From positions 1 through 36,676 of the forward strand of contig VGAG01000010.1 in assembly GCA_016870835.1 (NCBI GenBank): 36,676 nt of DNA, written 5' to 3'. The stretch is from Actinomycetota bacterium. GTDB taxonomy: Bacteria > Actinomycetota > Actinomycetes > Nanopelagicales > Nanopelagicaceae. The notes beneath the pieces were generated by a model that was not told the origin of the DNA, did no database searches, and worked only from the letters and a program-made list of their open reading frames with translations. The position numbers and the translations under genes are program-made. Positions 29,954-36,676 of the stretch are shown here, in pieces; positions within the stretch are counted from its first letter, which is position 1, and each line of letters begins with the position of its first letter.

Positions 29954-31171
29954 GTGGCCTTTGATAACTCGTCGCTGAAATTAGTTAATCTCGAGGATGA
30001 TTTACTAGAGATAGTTGAGAGAGATTTTGTCAATCTTTACTCAGGGACTCCCAGTCGTAGTCCCATACCTGGTGGACAAAGTGCGGCAAATAGGGCGCTA
30101 GAGAGCCTTGACATTTCGGGGTATGCCCGCGATCGCTCACAGGTATTGCCCAAAGAGGCGCGGGGAGCCAGCATGCTCTCACCCTATATTCGTCACAACC
30201 TTCTGACTCTCAAGCAGGTGTACGAAGCAGTAAGTAATGCACCTTTCAAAGATCGCCTGAAATATCAAGATGAACTTTTGTGGCAAGAGTATGCCCGCCA
30301 TCTTTACGCCCGAATCGGCGTGAGGCTTTTTGATAATTTACGGTACAACGCTAACCGGGATAGCTCAGGTGCCGGTTGGGAGACAGAGATGCTGTGTATC
30401 AAGAGCGTTGTAGGCGAATTGGAAACAGATGGCTGGTTAGTAAATCAAGCTCGGATGTGGCTAGCCTCGCACTGGAGTGTTCGCAACGATAAAGGCTGGA
30501 TACATGGGCAAGAGGAAATGTTTCGCCACTTGATCGACGGCTCAAGAGCTGCAAATCTTCTGGGTTGGCAATGGAGCGTAGGAGCTGGCACGGGCAGGGC
30601 CTATGGCTTTGCCAGGTGGCAAGTGGAAAAAAGAGCGCCAGGGTTGTGCAAAAGATGTCAGTTGAGATTGGGCTGTCCAATTCAGAACTTTCCGGACGAA
30701 AGAATTCTCAAGCAACTTCCCAGGGAGCCCCTCTTGGAGTCTGATCGCGATTTGGCTGCTACCGCCGGCCCAAAAAAGCCGGAAATTCTTAGTAAGCCTC
30801 GATATGTCCTTTTAACCATTGATTCTTTGGGAGATGGTGATCCAGCGCTAATGGCCAATCCAGGGATTCCGGCAGTGTTCATTTTTAATCAAATGGCTCT
30901 TGCAAAACTACAATTGAGCGCAAAGAGAATAAGTTTTTACCTTGAGACTCTAAAGGATCTTAGTTGTCGACGCGAGCTCAATGTCTTTCTAGGCGATCCT
31001 TATCTGTTTGCGACACAAAATCCAGTAGCAATTACCTTTGCCCCAGTTCCGTCATTTAAAAAGTTTACTCAGCGAGCTGTGACTTATCCCTACCCCTGGC
31101 TCGTTTATCCCCACGGTAAATCTCTCAAAAGCTTCTCCGCCTGGAGGGGGGCAATCACTCTTTCGGTATGA
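29954..31171 (+). CDS. Cryptochrome/photolyase-family protein with N-terminal FAD-binding domain and C-terminal photolyase alpha/beta-like domain
   Basis: N-terminal part: 'GGQSAANRALE...YARDRSQ...GASMLSPYIRHNLLTLKQVYEAV', 'LLWQEYARHLY', 'GWLVNQARMWLASHWSVRNDKGWIHGQEEMFRHLIDGSRAANLLGWQWSVGAGTGRAYGF'. C-terminal part: 'YVLLTIDSLGDGDPAL...AVFIFNQMALAKLQLSAKRISFYLETLKDLSCRRELNVFLGDP...SFSAWRG'. Confidence 0.85.
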   Translation: MAFDNSSLKLVNLEDDLLEIVERDFVNLYSGTPSRSPIPGGQSAANRALESLDISGYARDRSQVLPKEARGASMLSPYIRHNLLTLKQVYEAVSNAPFKDRLKYQDELLWQEYARHLYARIGVRLFDNLRYNANRDSSGAGWETEMLCIKSVVGELETDGWLVNQARMWLASHWSVRNDKGWIHGQEEMFRHLIDGSRAANLLGWQWSVGAGTGRAYGFARWQVEKRAPGLCKRCQLRLGCPIQNFPDERILKQLPREPLLESDRDLAATAGPKKPEILSKPRYVLLTIDSLGDGDPALMANPGIPAVFIFNQMALAKLQLSAKRISFYLETLKDLSCRRELNVFLGDPYLFATQNPVAITFAPVPSFKKFTQRAVTYPYPWLVYPHGKSLKSFSAWRGAITLSV

Positions 31172-31337
31172 GCATTCGGCCTTTCTTCGCATGCTTTATT
31201 CTCATCACAATAGCTGTCTCTTCCCAAAAAGTGTATTTGGGTTAAGCACGGACCAGAGGGCATGAACTGTTGGTTAGTGTGTGTCTCCGCCTTCTGTCTA
31301 CAAGGGACTCGTGTTTGTTAACCTATGTTGAGATTAA

Positions 31338-31829
31338 GTGCTTGTGAGGGGGGATATGCGAAACCTTTTTGATATTAGGAACTTCAACATCAAAACATTC
31401 GATGTTTTGTTGATAAATTATTTGAACAGAATTTCGATGCCTGTGCTTCGAGTATCTCTTGGTGTGGTTTTTATCTGGTTTGGGGCCCTAAAACCTTTTG
31501 GTAACTCACCCGCAAACGAAGTAATAGTCAAAACAATTTACTGGTTTGATCCTGACATCTTCATCCCTATTTTGGGTTATTGGGAGATGCTAATTGGCCT
31601 GTGCCTGCTCTTTACTCCCTGGATTCGCTTTGGCCTCTTTTTGCTAGCGCTACAAATGCCTGGAACTTTTTTGCCCTTGCTTCTGCGCCCCGAGATCTGC
31701 TTCACAAACTTCCCATTTAACTTGACTCTGGAGGGTCAATACATTGTCAAAAACTTGATTTTGATCGGTGCCGCTATGGTTGTTGGTAGCAAATTAATCC
31801 CATTAAAGAGCAGAAATCTTGTAAAGTAA
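31338..31829 (+). CDS. DoxX/YkgB-like membrane protein
   Basis: 'VLRVSLGVVFIWFGALKPFGNSPANEVI', 'PILGYWEMLIGLCLLF', 'TLEGQYIVKNLILIGAAMVVG'. Confidence 0.75.
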   Translation: MLVRGDMRNLFDIRNFNIKTFDVLLINYLNRISMPVLRVSLGVVFIWFGALKPFGNSPANEVIVKTIYWFDPDIFIPILGYWEMLIGLCLLFTPWIRFGLFLLALQMPGTFLPLLLRPEICFTNFPFNLTLEGQYIVKNLILIGAAMVVGSKLIPLKSRNLVK

Positions 31830-31877
31830 GCGACAGGGGAATAGGGAGGCAATTTTCAAGGTTTGCTTTCCTCAGTC

Positions 31878-32675
31878 CTAGTGGTGCAAAGGTACTGATA
31901 GCGCATTCTTCATGTCCTCGACCGTCATTTTATTTTCGTTTTTTGTCACACTACTACAGAGGGTGCAGCAAAATTTCCACTGCCAGAATGTGTTCGCGTA
32001 GTACCCCAACTTATACTTAGCCACAAAAGTGTGAGCTGGTAAGAGGTGACAGTTCATACATCGTCTTGGTAATGACAACTTATTTACCTGTTGCACCTCC
32101 GCTCTATATCCTTTGGTATAAACAAAACCCATTCCGTAGAGTTCAACATCGATTAAGAAGGCTCCAGGATTAAGCGTCAATTCAAATTTTGCATCACGAT
32201 ACTCCCGATAGGCATAAAATCCACAATCGCAATCTGCTATTGGAGGAATGTGCTCTTCCTTAATATCGCATCTCGCATGGTCATCTGCATAGTAAGTTTC
32301 CCCCGTCAAGCCTGTAAGCATGGGGGGGCGATTCGTAATTAACGCTAACTTATATCCCACCATGGCTTCACTTGGAAGAAGAAAAGGATCGGACGTAATT
32401 AATTTTTTTCTGTTGCGCTGCGACTGCACCATGGCATGGTCCGATCGTGCTCCCACGAAAACGAAACCGGTAATAAAAAGTAGCGGAACGAGACCTACAA
32501 AAGCGTAGAGCGAGTTGAGCACAAGGCTCCTCGAAATTAAGGGATTTTCACTTTTACTGAAAGCTCCTAGAAAGTGAGCCAAAACTAAAACTCCCACTGC
32601 AAGGATTGGATAAAGACGAACACCACGAATCAAGCCACGCCTGAGGGTCGCTGTTGACACCCCAAGAGTAAACAC
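31878..32675 (-). CDS. Hypothetical membrane protein with Cys-rich (zinc-ribbon-like) cytosolic part
   Basis: Two N-terminal hydrophobic spans, then 'CDIKEEHIPPIADCDCGFYAYREY' and 'CMNCHLLPAH...FCCTLC'. Confidence 0.65.
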   Translation of the reverse strand: MFTLGVSTATLRRGLIRGVRLYPILAVGVLVLAHFLGAFSKSENPLISRSLVLNSLYAFVGLVPLLFITGFVFVGARSDHAMVQSQRNRKKLITSDPFLLPSEAMVGYKLALITNRPPMLTGLTGETYYADDHARCDIKEEHIPPIADCDCGFYAYREYRDAKFELTLNPGAFLIDVELYGMGFVYTKGYRAEVQQVNKLSLPRRCMNCHLLPAHTFVAKYKLGYYANTFWQWKFCCTLCSSVTKNENKMTVEDMKNALSVPLHH

Positions 32676-32780
32676 TGTTGCGCTGGTTTTTTCCTCCTAA
32701 GAACCGGGGAGATAAAAGTGGCGAAATCTGAGAACTTGGCTACATTAGGAACCTGCTACATCAATGACTAAGGAGTCTCT

Positions 32781-32894
32781 TTGGCTGAGATTGGACAACC
32801 TGAGCGAGTGGTTCGGCGTGAACGCGAAGTTTCGCCAGCCCCTATCCCAAGTGAGCCCCCTGTGACCCCTGAATTGGAGCCAGCAGGAAAGTGA
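32781..32894 (+). CDS. Small Pro/Glu-rich hypothetical protein (37 aa), TTG start
   Basis: (M)AEIGQPERVVRREREVSPAPIPSEPPVTPELEPAGK preceded by AAGGAG at 5-6 nt; not in ORF track. Confidence 0.5.
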   Translation: MAEIGQPERVVRREREVSPAPIPSEPPVTPELEPAGK

Positions 32895-32970
32895 AAGTAC
32901 AAAAGTGGTACCGGCCCCCTCTCTCTGCGCCCAACATGGAGGATGTAGCGACTCAAAAGATCAATTAGAG

Positions 32971-33654
32971 GTGAAGGATATTACCTCGTTAGATACGGGA
33001 CTACTCCTTGCCCTCGCGTCAGGACTTGCGACTCTTATCGGCTGGTGTGTTGTTGGCCTTCGGAAGAATCCGTCGGAGCGCTTTGTAGCTATCACGCTTC
33101 TTATCGTGGCAATTGTCATGCTAACCATTAGCACCGGACAACTGATCCCATCTGCTTTGGATAGTGGTCTTGATAAAACACAAGTGGCTATCGCAACGAC
33201 GGTCGGTCTGTTTCTCGTGCTCTCGTTTTCCTCTATTCCTCTCCAGAGGGACGGTTCACGGGCAAAAAATCAGGTACTTCTAATCACCGTTGCTCTCAGT
33301 TTCCATAACCTTCCCGAGGGTGCGGCTCCAATCGGCGCAACTTTGGTTAATGTTCAAACGGGGATCTCTACAGCCATTGTTCTTGCATTGCACAATATTC
33401 CTGAAGGCATCGCCATAAGCGCGACGGCCCTAATGGCAGGCTATGGTCGAAGAATTGCATTTTATCTGACACTCACCGCAACGCTTGCAGAGATTTTGGG
33501 CGCCATTGCTGTTTACTTAAGTAAACCGCTTCTCCAAAGTGAGCAGTCTGTAGGATTTCTTCTTAGTGGTGTTGCAGGCATAATGATTGCAATTTGTGTA
33601 AAAGAATTAATCCCACACTCTTTCAAAGTACTTCTTCGCAGTCGTCATGTCTAA
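32971..33654 (+). CDS. ZIP family metal transporter
   Basis: Paired ZIP motifs 'SFHNLPEGAA' and 'ALHNIPEGIAIS'; multi-pass. GTG 32971 preferred over the listed 32905. Confidence 0.88.
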   Translation: MKDITSLDTGLLLALASGLATLIGWCVVGLRKNPSERFVAITLLIVAIVMLTISTGQLIPSALDSGLDKTQVAIATTVGLFLVLSFSSIPLQRDGSRAKNQVLLITVALSFHNLPEGAAPIGATLVNVQTGISTAIVLALHNIPEGIAISATALMAGYGRRIAFYLTLTATLAEILGAIAVYLSKPLLQSEQSVGFLLSGVAGIMIAICVKELIPHSFKVLLRSRHV

Positions 33655-33898
33655 AAAATACATTTTTTGCAGTTTTAGATAACTAGTCACTCATGGGCGA
33701 AAATTGAGTGCTTAAAGCAATCTTTACACATGAATCACCGTTTAACGCGTTGAGTATTTTAAGGTGCCAGTACAAGGTCCCGAAAAAGGAGACTTAGGAT
33801 TCCGTTTTTTGAACTCCTCTAGCGACCGGATAAGCGTCACCCTTAATTTCCTTTTGATACTTGATGTATGCCGAGACCTTCTTGTACCCTCCCATGGT

Positions 33899-34045
33899 AT
33901 GTACGATGATGAGGACTGGAAAGATGACCTGCGGGAGAAAAAGCGGCTAAGAGATGACGAAATTAAAAAGAATAAAAAAACTTGGAAAAGAATCTCATTT
34001 ATTACCCTTTTTGTTATTGCAGTTATTGGAATCTTTAAAGGATAG
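33899..34045 (+). CDS. Small charged protein with C-terminal membrane anchor (48 aa)
   Basis: MYDDEDWKDDLREKKRLRDDEIKKNKKTWKRISFITLFVIAVIGIFKG; the listed ORF start (33764) lies well upstream of this compact unit. Confidence 0.5.
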   Translation: MYDDEDWKDDLREKKRLRDDEIKKNKKTWKRISFITLFVIAVIGIFKG

Positions 34046-34054
34046 CGTCTGCTC

Positions 34055-34650
34055 TTACTTTCGACTTAATTTTTCATACGCGGCGATCTCATTCTTCAAT
34101 TCCTGATACTCCTCACACGAGGTGCCACAAATGTCCTTCAATTTAGCAAGATTGTTCTTTGCTTGGCGAAGCTGCTTCAGTTTAAGAAAGAGCTCGCCCT
34201 GGTATTCCAACGCCCCTAGGTGTTTACTGTCAAGAGAGAGCGCTCTTCGGTAGTACTTCGTTGCATTCTTGATGTCCCCCATATTTCGAGCGGCGAATCC
34301 CGAAAGATTCCAAACCTCCGGATTGTTCTTATCTTCGCTCCGCAACTCCTTAAGAATTTTCTCCGCCTTAACCCAATTCTCTGATTTTAGAAGTGTAAGC
34401 GAGGTAGCCAAGCGCTCCACCAGAGTTAATTTTGTCGGAGTTGGCGTCGGAGTTGGCGTCGGAGTTGGAGTTGGCGTCGGAGTTGGAGTTGGCGTCGGAG
34501 TTGGAGTTGGCGTCGGAGTTGGAGTTGGCGTCGGAGTTGGAGTGGGCGCACAGTAGAGCTATTGCCGCTGGGAGCGGCCTGCGCTGGGTGGATTCCTGCC
34601 ACTACAGTAGAGAGGGCAGTAACACACAAACACGCAACCCAAAATCTCAT
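34055..34650 (-). pseudogene. Secreted TPR protein with Pro-Thr linker, apparently interrupted by a 1-nt frameshift (or base-call error)
   Basis: Signal peptide MRFWVACLCVTALSTVVAGIHPAQA from 34650. The (TP)n repeat runs in frame into the TPR part 'TKLTLVERLATSLTLLKSENWVKAEKILKELRSEDKNNPEVWNLSGFAARNMGDIKNATKYYRRALSLDSK', but signal and linker frames differ by one nt at the GGG run 34544-34546. Confidence 0.65.
34434..34543. repeat. Short tandem repeat: 12- and 18-bp units built from 6-bp blocks, encoding (Pro-Thr)n on the minus strand
   Basis: gtcggagttggc x2, then gtcggagttggagttggc x4, then a partial unit. Confidence 0.95.
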
Positions 34651-34693
34651 ATCGATAAGATAACAGAACGCTCGCAGGACAGTAGCCTTTCCC

Positions 34694-34936
34694 ATGGAGT
34701 TCGTGATGTACACAACCCCCTGGTGCGGTTATTGCAAAAGATTGAAGGCACAGTTAATCGAGATGAGTATTAGCTTCCAGGAGGTCAATATTGAGGAAAC
34801 TCCAGGTGCCGCACAAATTGTAGAGAGAGCAAATGGGGGTAATCAGACCGTTCCAACCTTAATTTTCTCCGATGGAAGCGTCATGACAAATCCTTCCGCA
34901 CGGCAGGTCCAACAGAAACTTGCCAAGTTATCTTGA
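34694..34936 (+). CDS. Glutaredoxin / mycoredoxin-like
   Basis: 'VMYTTPWCGYCKRLKAQL', 'NIEETPGAAQIVERANGGNQTVPTLIFSDGSVMTNPS'. Confidence 0.9.
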   Translation: MEFVMYTTPWCGYCKRLKAQLIEMSISFQEVNIEETPGAAQIVERANGGNQTVPTLIFSDGSVMTNPSARQVQQKLAKLS

Positions 34937-35605
34937 AGAGCTCAATTCGGTCAGAACGGGACTCACGATTAAAATTACGAAGACTGCCACGAGAATCAAG
35001 AAAATTAAGAGTAGAGAAAGCCCTCGTCCCACCCTTTGAGGCAATCCTCTTATTTGACTTTTTCTATCGGCATCAAGGTCTTTTAAGACATTAGCAAAAT
35101 GAAAAGCCACGCCAAGAAGTGACCCAATTACAAGAACCAGAATCGGTGGACTGCGATCAACAGCATAAAAAATTGAGGCGGGAAGAGCAGCGCAAGCGAT
35201 TAGGTAAGGCAGCGGCGACGTAATCTTAAATTTAAAGTAAAAATTGTAAGTGATGCCGCAGCCAACCCCAAGTAAGTAAACTGCGCCACCCTTAAATCCA
35301 AGCGGTCCCAGCAAGATGGCTATCACTGCGAAAGGCGTAAGCAGAGATGTTGCTCGCTTGAGGCTCCTGGTTGTGATTTCTCCGCTGACGAGGGGTTTTT
35401 TTATCCGATGATGAATCAAATCATCTCGATAGTCATAGATGTCATTACTCCAACCAATTAATAGTTGTCCAAGAAAGACAGTGAAGGCAAGTGCAACCGC
35501 TGGCCCCTCTCGCCATAGCAGTGTAGACAGGGCATAAGAAATTGTTGTAATGAGCATCGCTGGGCCAAAATGAGCCGCCCGAGCGAAGGCCACTACAATC
35601 ATCAC
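34928..35605 (-). CDS. UbiA family prenyltransferase
   Basis: 'LLIGWSNDIYDYRDDLIHHRIKKPLVSGEI' and 'NVLKDLDADRKSQIRGLPQRVG'; multi-pass. Confidence 0.87.
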   Translation of the reverse strand: MMIVVAFARAAHFGPAMLITTISYALSTLLWREGPAVALAFTVFLGQLLIGWSNDIYDYRDDLIHHRIKKPLVSGEITTRSLKRATSLLTPFAVIAILLGPLGFKGGAVYLLGVGCGITYNFYFKFKITSPLPYLIACAALPASIFYAVDRSPPILVLVIGSLLGVAFHFANVLKDLDADRKSQIRGLPQRVGRGLSLLLIFLILVAVFVILIVSPVLTELSSSR

Positions 35606-35696
35606 AACCGAAGAGTGCCACAGTCTTCACATGGATTCTAAAGCTTTCGCAGAAATGAAGGGTAGAAACGTTTAGACCTCAACTACCCTGTGGGCG

Positions 35697-35795
35697 ATGG
35701 TTGTGTATATTCGTCAGATGGAATTTCTTCTGGTGGGTTTAGCGATACTTATTATTCTCTTGGTTGCCAAAAGTGGATCGAGTAAAAGGAAATGA
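35697..35795 (+). CDS. Very small single-span membrane protein (32 aa; possible internal start at 35718)
   Basis: MVVYIRQMEFLLVGLAILIILLVAKSGSSKRK; hydrophobic span plus basic tail; not in ORF track. Confidence 0.4.
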   Translation: MVVYIRQMEFLLVGLAILIILLVAKSGSSKRK

Positions 35796-35883
35796 GCATG
35801 CGAAAATGCTACTTTCTGTTTTTCTGTTTTAAAATCTACGGGCAGTGCTCAAGTGATCATAATAATGTTCAAATAAATTTCTA

Positions 35884-36189
35884 ATGGAATCGCTTGTGCT
35901 TGCTGCACTTATTGTCGCGGGGCCTGCTCTATACGGTGGTCCTATCGCCCTCCTACTCTCACTGTTGCGCCGTCATAAAATGTCTCGTTTCCGTCGCAGG
36001 TTGATATTTGCCCTTGCAACCTTGGCTATTATCAGTGGAGCCTATGTGCTGGCTGAAGAGGCAAATAACTGGATAAACGGCCAAACCCACTTCGGAAACT
36101 TAGGAATGATCGGTCTCTTGGGGGTATCAACTGGATTTGTTGCTATGTGGCGCGCGCGTTTGTCCCCTGCAGCATGGCGTGGGAATTAG
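35884..36189 (+). CDS. Hypothetical small membrane protein (101 aa)
   Basis: MESLVLAALIVAGPALYGGPIALLLSLLRRH...; three hydrophobic segments. Confidence 0.6.
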   Translation: MESLVLAALIVAGPALYGGPIALLLSLLRRHKMSRFRRRLIFALATLAIISGAYVLAEEANNWINGQTHFGNLGMIGLLGVSTGFVAMWRARLSPAAWRGN

Positions 36190-36216
36190 CGATTGTAGCG
36201 ATGGAAATTGAATCTT

Positions 36217-36241
36217 TTTGTCGGAGCTGATCTCCGACAAA
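36217..36241. terminator. 10-bp perfect stem-loop after the 35884 ORF
   Basis: TTTGTCGGAG-ctgat-CTCCGACAAA; no downstream U tract, so termination itself is uncertain. Confidence 0.5.
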
Positions 36242-36287
36242 CCACGAGCTTCTCCCACCCTTACCCCCCTCAGGTTAAACTTCTTCA

Positions 36288-36449
36288 ATGGAATTAGCGT
36301 TTCTTCTTTTGTTAATCCCCGCGGCCGCTCTATTCCTCTGGTACTGGCTCTATTTCAGACATCAGAAGGACGAGTCTTGTGACAAGCGATTGCGCTCGCG
36401 TGATGAATTCAAAGGTAAAATTCAGAAGCGTACGGGCGGTACTGAATAA
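36288..36449 (+). CDS. Very small single-span membrane protein (53 aa)
   Basis: MELAFLLLLIPAAALFLWYWLYFRHQKDESCDKRLRSRDEFKGKIQKRTGGTE; not in ORF track. Confidence 0.45.
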   Translation: MELAFLLLLIPAAALFLWYWLYFRHQKDESCDKRLRSRDEFKGKIQKRTGGTE

Positions 36450-36518
36450 GCACCCCGTTCATATCGCAACTACTCTCGTCGATATTGCTCCGGCTGTTTC
36501 TCACTTGAGTGTGAATTC

Positions 36519-36556
36519 CACGATTGACTCATTTGTGCCACACTTGAGTCATCGTG
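36519..36556. promoter_or_regulatory. Imperfect inverted repeat (12 bp, one bulge) upstream of the partial 3'-edge CDS
   Basis: CACGATTGACTCA-tttgtgccacact-TGAGTCATCGTG; CACTTGAGT occurs at 36502-36510 and 36541-36549. Confidence 0.45.
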
Positions 36557-36569
36557 AAAGGATTTAAGT

Positions 36570-36676
36570 TTGCCCTCTTCACCGCGTAATGAGACGGTCA
36601 ACATTCGAGAGAATCTCGGTCTTCACTGCCTTGTCTGGGACAATAACGAGATCCCAACAGGCACAGCATTTTTACT
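36570..36676 (+). CDS. Partial CDS running off the window, product unknown
   Basis: (M)PSSPRNETVNIRENLGLHCLVWDNNEIPTGTAFL from TTG 36570, preceded by GAAAGGA; open to the edge. Confidence 0.35.
   Translation, partial: MPSSPRNETVNIRENLGLHCLVWDNNEIPTGTAFL

Noticed and set aside
31168-31245. 25-aa ORF (MSIRPFFACFILITIAVSSQKVYLG) overlapping the cryptochrome stop by ATGA
   Set aside because: Too short to support without conservation data, although the overlap and hydrophobic content are suggestive.
32768-32956. Minus-strand 62-aa ORF
   Set aside because: Antisense to a better-supported SD-preceded small ORF and to the ZIP transporter 5' region; composition is not protein-like.
33652-33680. AAAAAAT-ac-ATTTTTT as a terminator after the ZIP gene
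   Set aside because: Loop of 2 nt and an all-A/T stem; unlikely to form a stable terminator.
34434-34543. CRISPR array
   Set aside because: Units are contiguous 12/18-bp blocks without spacers, and no cas genes are present.
34269-34773. Plus-strand ORFs reading VGVGVG... and SELASELE..., and the minus-strand QLRRQLQLRRQ tail
   Set aside because: They are alternative frames of the same short tandem repeat; only the minus-strand (TP)n frame joins a recognisable TPR domain.
36379-36567. Plus-strand 62-aa ORF at the 3' edge
   Set aside because: Overlaps the small membrane ORF and the inverted repeat; no SD and no protein-like features.

Overview
The window looks like a streamlined, tightly packed actinobacterial chromosome, consistent with freshwater acI/Nanopelagicales-type Actinomycetota; this placement is inferred from gene content, not tested. 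The first ~27 kb is mostly metabolic: a partial AlkA-like glycosylase; a sugar locus (LacI regulator, GH13 alpha-glucosidase, ABC binding protein and two permeases, no ATPase); a PatB/MalY-type aminotransferase; an FAD oxidoreductase; argG; a DUF885 protein; an FMN riboswitch with ribD-ribE-ribBA-ribH running directly into prpB-prpC-prpD; convergent mmsA plus a class III aminotransferase; trhO; and an SDR. From ~27 kb the content becomes accessory-like: DUF2256, UPF0114, PsiE and DoxX-like proteins, a DUF2945-like protein, a cryptochrome/photolyase homologue, a ZIP transporter, a glutaredoxin, a UbiA prenyltransferase and many very small membrane-protein ORFs. The best candidates for something new are: (1) a cryptochrome/photolyase-like protein whose domains appear circularly permuted, with the FAD domain N-terminal and the alpha/beta domain C-terminal; (2) a seven-gene FMN-riboswitch/riboflavin/methylcitrate superoperon; (3) a probable CTG start codon for the alpha-glucosidase; (4) a secreted Pro-Thr-linker TPR protein split by an apparent 1-nt frameshift; and (5) a cluster of tiny 'ME-' single-span membrane proteins. 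No searches were run. All family calls come from reading motifs.
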